Assembly (NCBI GenBank): GCA_002501205.1
Contig: DLRW01000087.1
Span: 22,477-86,476 of the forward strand
Direction of reading: 5' to 3'
DNA length: 64,000 nt
Source of the DNA: Flavobacteriales bacterium UBA7878
GTDB taxonomy: Bacteria > Bacteroidota > Bacteroidia > Flavobacteriales > Schleiferiaceae
Shown here: one piece after another, positions 59,374 through 64,000 of the stretch
How the letters are laid out: the number at the start of each line of letters is the position of its first letter
How positions within the stretch are numbered: the stretch's first letter is position 1
Position numbers and translations under genes: made by a program
The notes under the pieces: generated by a model
The model's database searches: none
What the model saw: only the letters and a program-made list of their open reading frames with translations
Told to the model about the DNA's origin: nothing

Positions 59374-60291
59374 ATGGAAGAAAAACAATCCTTTGAAGTC
59401 ATTATAATTGGTGGAAGTTATGCCGGTTTATCCGCAGGCCTGGCCTTGGGCAGAGCCATGCGGAAGGTCTTGATAATCGATGGCGGCAAGCCTTGCAATC
59501 GCTTTACAGCCCATTCTCATAATTTCATTACCCATGATGGTGAAGAACCTGCGGTGATTGCGGAAAAGGCCAAAGCTCAGGTACTGGCCTATCCAAGCAT
59601 CCAATTTCAAGAAGACCTGGCTATTAAAGCATCCAGGCAAAAGAATCACTTCGAAATTGACTGCGCATCGGGTACTATTTATCGAGCCAAGAAATTGCTA
59701 TTTGCCACTGGTGTTAAAGATCTAATGCCCGATATCCCGGGCTTTGCCAATTGTTGGGGTAAAAGCATTATTCACTGCCCCTATTGCCATGGCTATGAGG
59801 TAAAACAGGCTAAAACCGGCATTCTTGCAGCGGGCGATGTGGCCATACATTATGCTCAACTTATCTCCAATTGGACCGCAGATCTCAGCATTTACAGCAA
59901 TGGCCCTTCCGGCTTAAAGCCTGATCAATTAGCGCTTTTAGACAAACATCAAATTCCAGTGATCGAAAAAGAGATCGCTGCCTTTGATGAAGAGAAAGGT
60001 CAATTAAAACATATCCTCTTTAAAGACGGGAGCAATCAAAGCATAGAAGCCATTTACAGCAAACCTAGCTTTGAGCAACATTGCCCCCTCCCCGCCTCTT
60101 TAGCCTGCCAGCTCAATGAACAAGGCTTATTGGAAGTCGACTTTATGCAAAGAACTACTCAGCCTCATATCTATGCTTGTGGCGATAGTGCCAGTCCTTT
60201 TAGGGCCGTATCCTACGCGGTGGCCAGTGGTAGCATTGCCGGGGCAGTGATTAATAATGATTTGATTGAGGAGACATTTTCTAGAATCTAA
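59374..60291 (+). CDS. Thioredoxin-reductase-like FAD/NAD(P) oxidoreductase
   Basis: A 305-residue flavoprotein. FAD motif VIIIGGSYAGLSAGLALGRA starts at residue 9. LLFATGVKDLMPDIPG marks the FAD-domain crossover. The redox-active disulfide is C135-P-Y-C138 (HCPYCHGYE). A second nucleotide-binding segment is ILAAGDVAIHYAQLISNW, in which the usual GGGxxA/G pattern is weak. The end is YACGDSASPFRAVSYAVASGS. It resembles thioredoxin reductases acting on small disulfides. The ATG at 59374 starts exactly before the FAD strand; the longer frame to 59215 passes through a terminator and promoter. No thioredoxin is next to it. Confidence 0.88.
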   Translation: MEEKQSFEVIIIGGSYAGLSAGLALGRAMRKVLIIDGGKPCNRFTAHSHNFITHDGEEPAVIAEKAKAQVLAYPSIQFQEDLAIKASRQKNHFEIDCASGTIYRAKKLLFATGVKDLMPDIPGFANCWGKSIIHCPYCHGYEVKQAKTGILAAGDVAIHYAQLISNWTADLSIYSNGPSGLKPDQLALLDKHQIPVIEKEIAAFDEEKGQLKHILFKDGSNQSIEAIYSKPSFEQHCPLPASLACQLNEQGLLEVDFMQRTTQPHIYACGDSASPFRAVSYAVASGSIAGAVINNDLIEETFSRI

Positions 60292-60347
60292 TTACTCAGT
60301 TTAGTCTAGCCACTTTAAATTAGGCCACTATTCCAATATGGAACCTT

Positions 60348-60839
60348 ATGCCTGATAAGCTAAAAAATCTACTGTTCTGCCTGCTAATTATCGCTTTGAG
60401 TAGTTGCAATAACACTTATAGCTATTGGCCCGTAGAGCATTTTCATATCGATGATTCAGCATTGGCGGACAAAGAATTGGTGGAGATTATTTATTACAGT
60501 GATGGTCCCTTAGCCAAAGACCTACAAGATGGTTTTTATCATCACGCAGTTGTAATTTCATCCAGTAAAGACACCATTAATGTACTTACCTACCCCAATT
60601 TGGACTTGAACAATATCTCCAAAACAAATACACAGATGGTTTTTTACGGTCATCCGAGAGTTAAAAATTTTAGAAATCATTTAAAGTCTTTACCTCAAGA
60701 GTTAAAAGGATTATCAAGTGAACTTGATACAGCTAATCTTGAATGGGTGGAATTAGATAAGGTGGCGCGTAACACTAAATTCGACTATATCGCAGATAAC
60801 CACTACCCTACCGTAATTGGGGGCCTTCAAAAACCTTAA
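60348..60839 (+). CDS. Hypothetical lipoprotein
   Basis: A 163-residue protein with a lipoprotein signal (KLKNLLFCLLIIALSSC, lipidated Cys about residue 20). The rest is polar with no motif I recognise. It is the first of a run of small, apparently lineage-specific genes on the + strand up to 63.7 kb. Likely anchored to the periplasmic face of a membrane. Confidence 0.65.
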   Translation: MPDKLKNLLFCLLIIALSSCNNTYSYWPVEHFHIDDSALADKELVEIIYYSDGPLAKDLQDGFYHHAVVISSSKDTINVLTYPNLDLNNISKTNTQMVFYGHPRVKNFRNHLKSLPQELKGLSSELDTANLEWVELDKVARNTKFDYIADNHYPTVIGGLQKP

Positions 60840-60875
60840 TATGCCTTTTCCGAACCTAATTTACCGGGCCTCCGA

Positions 60876-61499
60876 ATGCAGTCGCTCTATACTAACTTAA
60901 GGCTCAAGCCCCATTGGTCTGCTCAAAGAATCATACAAAAGCTATGGGCTGATTTGAAAAAAGAAAATCCTAATGCTCGACTAAAAACTGAGCATTTACA
61001 GGCCCTGTTGATCTTTTCAGACCCTAAGCTAAAGAAGTATTACGACTTAAAATTCCTGAAGAATCAAAGACTGAATCCACGGGTACAAGGTTTTTTGGAT
61101 CTTCGTTTACAGCAGTGTGCTGACTTGACTCCAGAGTCCAGACCCAAGCATTGCGACTTTCAAATTTCAAAGCTCTTAATCGCCCATGAATTGGAGTTAA
61201 TTTTAGGTGCCTTAGCATTGGAAGCATTCTTCTTTCGGCTTTCCTACCGGGATCACAAGAACCGAGAAATACTCATTGATCAAAGACCTAGCCGAGCTAT
61301 CGCCTTTATTCATTTTGCTTTCGTATATGGCTTAGGGATTGGATTAACTTATCTCGATCTTCGATTTATCGCCTTTCCAATCCTGGTTTTTCTGGTACGT
61401 TTTCGATTGCGCTTTCGAAAGCAAAGGCTAGTATATAGTCGGGATATCCTAAGACAAAGTTTAAATTTAGCCCCCTTGCCAGATGACCATGGAAACTGA
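60876..61499 (+). CDS. Hypothetical membrane protein with degenerate J-like N-terminus
   Basis: A 207-residue protein. The first ~57 residues follow the J-domain layout (YTNLRLKPHWSAQRIIQKLW, then FSDPKLKKYYD), but the HPD tripeptide is replaced by NPN (N31-P32-N33), so it should not activate DnaK. One or two membrane helices lie at about residues 143-185. The protein overlaps the RDD gene by 17 nt, suggesting they act together. Function unknown. Confidence 0.6.
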   Translation: MQSLYTNLRLKPHWSAQRIIQKLWADLKKENPNARLKTEHLQALLIFSDPKLKKYYDLKFLKNQRLNPRVQGFLDLRLQQCADLTPESRPKHCDFQISKLLIAHELELILGALALEAFFFRLSYRDHKNREILIDQRPSRAIAFIHFAFVYGLGIGLTYLDLRFIAFPILVFLVRFRLRFRKQRLVYSRDILRQSLNLAPLPDDHGN

Positions 61500-62025
61500 A
61501 CAAAGCAGCCTGGATAAGAGCAGCATTTCACGAAGGCTAATACTGAAAAACAGGTGGTTTGATCATATGACGATATCTAACTTCTTGATAATACCGGCCG
61601 GAATTGCTTTATACATGGAATATCTGGAACTAGTTCCCAAAAGGGTACTTCCTTCAATTATAGCAGCCCTCTTTTTTCTGATCTATCTCAATAAGGATAT
61701 TGTGGGAGGAAAAAGCTGGACGAAACGAAAACTGGGCCTTCAGTTAATTGATCGAAAAACAGGTGAGAATGCGACTAGCTTCCAATGCTTCATTCGGAAT
61801 TTAGTTATTGTTGGCCTATTACCATTGGAACTCTTCAGTGTTTGGCGCAGGCCAGCCTTTCGTTTAAGCGATCGCTGGGCTCGAACCCAAATGATCAAAA
61901 CGGAAAAAGAAAATGCCTGGCTTATTTGGAAAGATTTTGTTCAAATAAAAGAAGATCCAAAGTTGGGTCTTACTTTGCTTTCTTGCTTGACATTTTCAGT
62001 GGCAATATTTCTAATGAACCTCTAA
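61483..62025 (+). CDS. RDD-family membrane protein
   Basis: A 180-residue protein with about four membrane spans. RWFDHMTISNFLI near the start and the RLSDRWARTQMI segment (RxxDR) match RDD proteins, named for the arginine and two aspartates. NKDIVGGKSWTKRKLGLQLIDRKTG is the typical cytoplasmic loop. RDD proteins are of unclear function; some transport ions. The start overlaps the previous gene by 17 nt. Confidence 0.78.
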   Translation: MTMETEQSSLDKSSISRRLILKNRWFDHMTISNFLIIPAGIALYMEYLELVPKRVLPSIIAALFFLIYLNKDIVGGKSWTKRKLGLQLIDRKTGENATSFQCFIRNLVIVGLLPLELFSVWRRPAFRLSDRWARTQMIKTEKENAWLIWKDFVQIKEDPKLGLTLLSCLTFSVAIFLMNL

Positions 62026-62027
62026 AG

Positions 62028-62669
62028 ATGAACTCCTCCTTCCGAACCCTCTTTTTATGCTATTTCCTTAGTCTTTTCTCACCCTTGCATAGCCAAAGCA
62101 TCCAAGAATTATTCAAGGCTTTAGGAACCGAATATTTTTGGGGATTTGATTCGATAGCGAAAGACTCTCTACTCCAATGGGGCTATTACAATTTACCGGC
62201 TTCCGATAGTCTGGAAAGCGTGAGCTTGGAATACTACAGCACTACTGACTATATCCAAATAATTTATTTTTACCCAAGCGGTCCAAGTGGCTTTAGTACT
62301 ATACAATTACGAAAGTTTAGCACGGATGAAGGTAAATGCCTGCTTGTTTATTCTAGGCATTCAGGCTCGCGCTGGCTTTATTTGCAAGACAGCTTAGTAG
62401 TTTTTGACTATACTGAAGAAAGTTTAATTCCCAGTTCCGACTATGGACTGCTTTCAAGAATGGATTATTCAAAGCATCTCAAAGCGAATTGCCCCGATTC
62501 GATACAAGACTTTAGCCAAAACTATAATTTGAATCCTGAGTCGGATAATGCCATTGCCTATGGAATATTTGCTGCCCAACTCGATTTTCAAGAATGGATA
62601 GCTCGAGAAGAAATTCTCTTCTACTGGAATGGCAAAAGCTTTATTGAAATTGAAACCGTTTCTAACTAA
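62028..62669 (+). CDS. Secreted hypothetical protein
   Basis: A 213-residue protein with a signal peptide (NSSFRTLFLCYFLSLFSPLHSQ), then polar sequence without a known motif. ATG at 62028 lies 2 nt after the RDD stop. The frame is open to 61785, but that part overlaps the RDD gene. No T9SS tail is seen. It belongs to the orphan run. Confidence 0.68.
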   Translation: MNSSFRTLFLCYFLSLFSPLHSQSIQELFKALGTEYFWGFDSIAKDSLLQWGYYNLPASDSLESVSLEYYSTTDYIQIIYFYPSGPSGFSTIQLRKFSTDEGKCLLVYSRHSGSRWLYLQDSLVVFDYTEESLIPSSDYGLLSRMDYSKHLKANCPDSIQDFSQNYNLNPESDNAIAYGIFAAQLDFQEWIAREEILFYWNGKSFIEIETVSN

Positions 62670-62778
62670 AATGGAATTCAGTATTAGAAAAATTCAGGAA
62701 AAGAAGTCCGAAACGACCCTGATAATTCCACAGTTAAATTTGGCAAATTAAATAGCTTCGGCCTTTCGAATAAACAAT

Positions 62779-63309
62779 ATGCTCTTTAAAAACCACCTTA
62801 GGCTCAGTTTCACCTTCTTCGGTGTACTGCTTATAAGCTTAATCTATAATTATCTTTCGCCCTATTCAATTCAATTCCTGGTACCCCTTAGTTCAATTCT
62901 ATTCCATGTAAGCACCTTAATTTTGCTCCTTAAGTCAGGGACTTTAGTATATCGAAAGCATTGGCGCATTATTCTGGCTTTCTGGGGCCTAATGTTGATC
63001 GGAGCGCTTTTTAAAATATTACATCTCCCTGGGACTGATCTAATCCTCATCGTAAGTTTAATCGTTATTCTGCTTACTTACATCCTGGCCTACCTGACAA
63101 AACCAATCCGCAAGAGCCTTGATCATTTAAAAGTGCTATGGATATTAAGCTACATTTCTACTGGGATCCTCTCTTATTTCTACAGTATTGACCATGCATG
63201 GGAATTATTGCCCTCCCTTCTCCTTTTTGCCTGCCTATGGCAATTAAGAAACACCTATCAAGTCGATCCAAATATGGATTTGCGCTATAAAGAATCAAGG
63301 CTGCTCTAA
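62779..63309 (+). CDS. Hypothetical membrane protein with about five spans
   Basis: A 176-residue protein, hydrophobic almost throughout (spans at about residues 9-26, 33-51, 64-82, 87-105, 119-134 and 140-155). A basic loop (KPIRKSLDHLK) lies in the centre. No catalytic motif. It ends 2 nt before the next gene, so both are probably one unit. Confidence 0.65.
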   Translation: MLFKNHLRLSFTFFGVLLISLIYNYLSPYSIQFLVPLSSILFHVSTLILLLKSGTLVYRKHWRIILAFWGLMLIGALFKILHLPGTDLILIVSLIVILLTYILAYLTKPIRKSLDHLKVLWILSYISTGILSYFYSIDHAWELLPSLLLFACLWQLRNTYQVDPNMDLRYKESRLL

Positions 63310-63311
63310 AA

Positions 63312-63728
63312 ATGGAAGGCACTTCCTATAAACAAGAGGAGAAAATGCAGATCTGGCGAAAGGATTTTTTATCCAAACGAAAAGCTGAACGCAAATCCTT
63401 TTTAAAATGGTTAAGCCTATTAGCCATAGGATTTACAATTGCCGGCTATCTGTCCTACCTTTTCTTTACGGATGATTTGCAGTTTATTGGCCTCGAAACC
63501 AAATTCACAACAGCAGAAGTTATTCGCGCTAAAAAAGTGCCCTATATGAAGTATTCCTGGCGCACCAGAGTGACTTATCAATTCGAAGTGGATGGCCAAA
63601 AATTCATAGGCCAGTATCTGAGTCAGGGACCTCCTAAATTTAGCCTGCAAAATATTTCCATTAGGGTAAAGTATGCCCGCTCCAATCCGAAAAGAAACAA
63701 ATCTGTAGAAGAAATCTATATCCGGTAA
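63312..63728 (+). CDS. DUF3592-like membrane protein
   Basis: A 138-residue protein with a charged N-terminus and one membrane span (about residues 34-52), followed by a small beta domain (VTYQFEVDGQKFIGQYLS, then ISIRVKYARSNPKRNK) of the DUF3592 type, in which the strand pattern VxYxFxVdGxxY is typical. Function unknown. It follows the previous gene by 2 nt. Confidence 0.65.
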   Translation: MEGTSYKQEEKMQIWRKDFLSKRKAERKSFLKWLSLLAIGFTIAGYLSYLFFTDDLQFIGLETKFTTAEVIRAKKVPYMKYSWRTRVTYQFEVDGQKFIGQYLSQGPPKFSLQNISIRVKYARSNPKRNKSVEEIYIR

Positions 63729-63806
63729 TTCGGTTACAAAATGCGGCGATTCAGTTAAAAGTCCCTCCCCCCAACTTTGCACTTTTGAAATCCAAAATTT
63801 CATAAA

Positions 63807-64000
63807 ATGCAAAACAGAAAAATAGCTTTCGTTAGTGGTGGCAGTCGGGGATTAGGTCGAGATATGGCCCTCAACTTAGCGGCAAATCAACAAGATGTAA
63901 TTTTCAGTTATCATCAGAATAAGGCTGCAGCCGATCAGGTAAAATCCGAAATAGAAGCCTTGGGCGTGCAGGCTCATGCTATTCAATTAGACAGTCGGGA
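63807..64000 (+). CDS. Short-chain dehydrogenase/reductase (3' end outside window)
   Basis: The first 64 residues of an SDR: KIAFVSGGSRGLGRDMALNLAA carries the glycine-rich cofactor motif (GGSRGLG), followed by VIFSYHQNKAAADQ, the usual NADPH-preferring loop. It resembles FabG-like SDRs. The catalytic Ser/Tyr/Lys lie beyond the edge, so activity cannot be judged. Confidence 0.85.
   Translation, partial: MQNRKIAFVSGGSRGLGRDMALNLAANQQDVIFSYHQNKAAADQVKSEIEALGVQAHAIQLDSR

Overview
The window looks like a chromosomal segment of a member of the Bacteroidota, most likely a marine Flavobacteriales-type organism. The evidence is: two secreted proteins with C-terminal type IX secretion (T9SS) sorting domains, many families typical of the phylum (DUF6340, DUF4399, M49 lipopeptidase, BshC), promoters of the TTG-N19-21-TAnnTTTG kind, no obvious Shine-Dalgarno sequences, and a fumarylacetoacetase and zeaxanthin-type carotenoid genes. 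Apart from one stretch it reads as ordinary, densely packed core chromosome.

Layout. 1-5.1 kb (+ strand): the C-terminal part of an AraC regulator, a CPBP protease, a DUF4386 protein, a small heavy-metal-binding protein, a metallo-beta-lactamase-fold hydrolase and a glycosyltransferase. 5.1-26.2 kb (almost all - strand): RRM RNA-binding protein, secreted proteins, TerC, DUF6340 lipoprotein, M49 peptidase, BshC, DCC protein with a possible 51-residue partner, HMG-CoA lyase, PepD, SPFH protein, vWA protein, FabG, a thioesterase, and a barrel protein paired with a very large TPR protein. 26.3-37.3 kb: FtsE, glycosyltransferases, QueA, a T9SS cargo, PAP2 phosphatase, lone CheR, an endonuclease/exonuclease/phosphatase protein, a lipoprotein, a YbgC-like thioesterase and DnaA. 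37.3-48.4 kb: response regulator plus six-PAS histidine kinase, LMW phosphatase, RsmI-like methyltransferase, GlyA, FahA, a GH13 lipoprotein, an Asp-box protein and a pirin. 48.4-55.2 kb: proC-proB-proA, a TPMT-like methyltransferase, a phosphoribosyltransferase and the carotenoid genes crtI-cruF-like-crtZ. 55.2-64 kb: tRNA-Leu(CAG), then an A+T-rich accessory stretch with two orphan membrane proteins and a regulator fragment, an outer-membrane-type protein, a thioredoxin-reductase-like flavoprotein, a run of small orphan secreted or membrane proteins, and the start of an SDR gene.

Functional links: proline synthesis forms one operon. Carotenoid conversion steps are clustered but phytoene synthase is absent here. 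BshC makes bacillithiol. Pirin and the CPYC flavoprotein share a palindromic promoter motif and may belong to one redox-linked regulon. The most unusual DNA is at 42.17-42.32 kb, where two inverted repeats each lead into an array of 7-bp units, one of which supplies the glyA stop codon. I did not recognise a complete novel system. The best leads are that element, the shared operator, and the accessory stretch beside tRNA-Leu.
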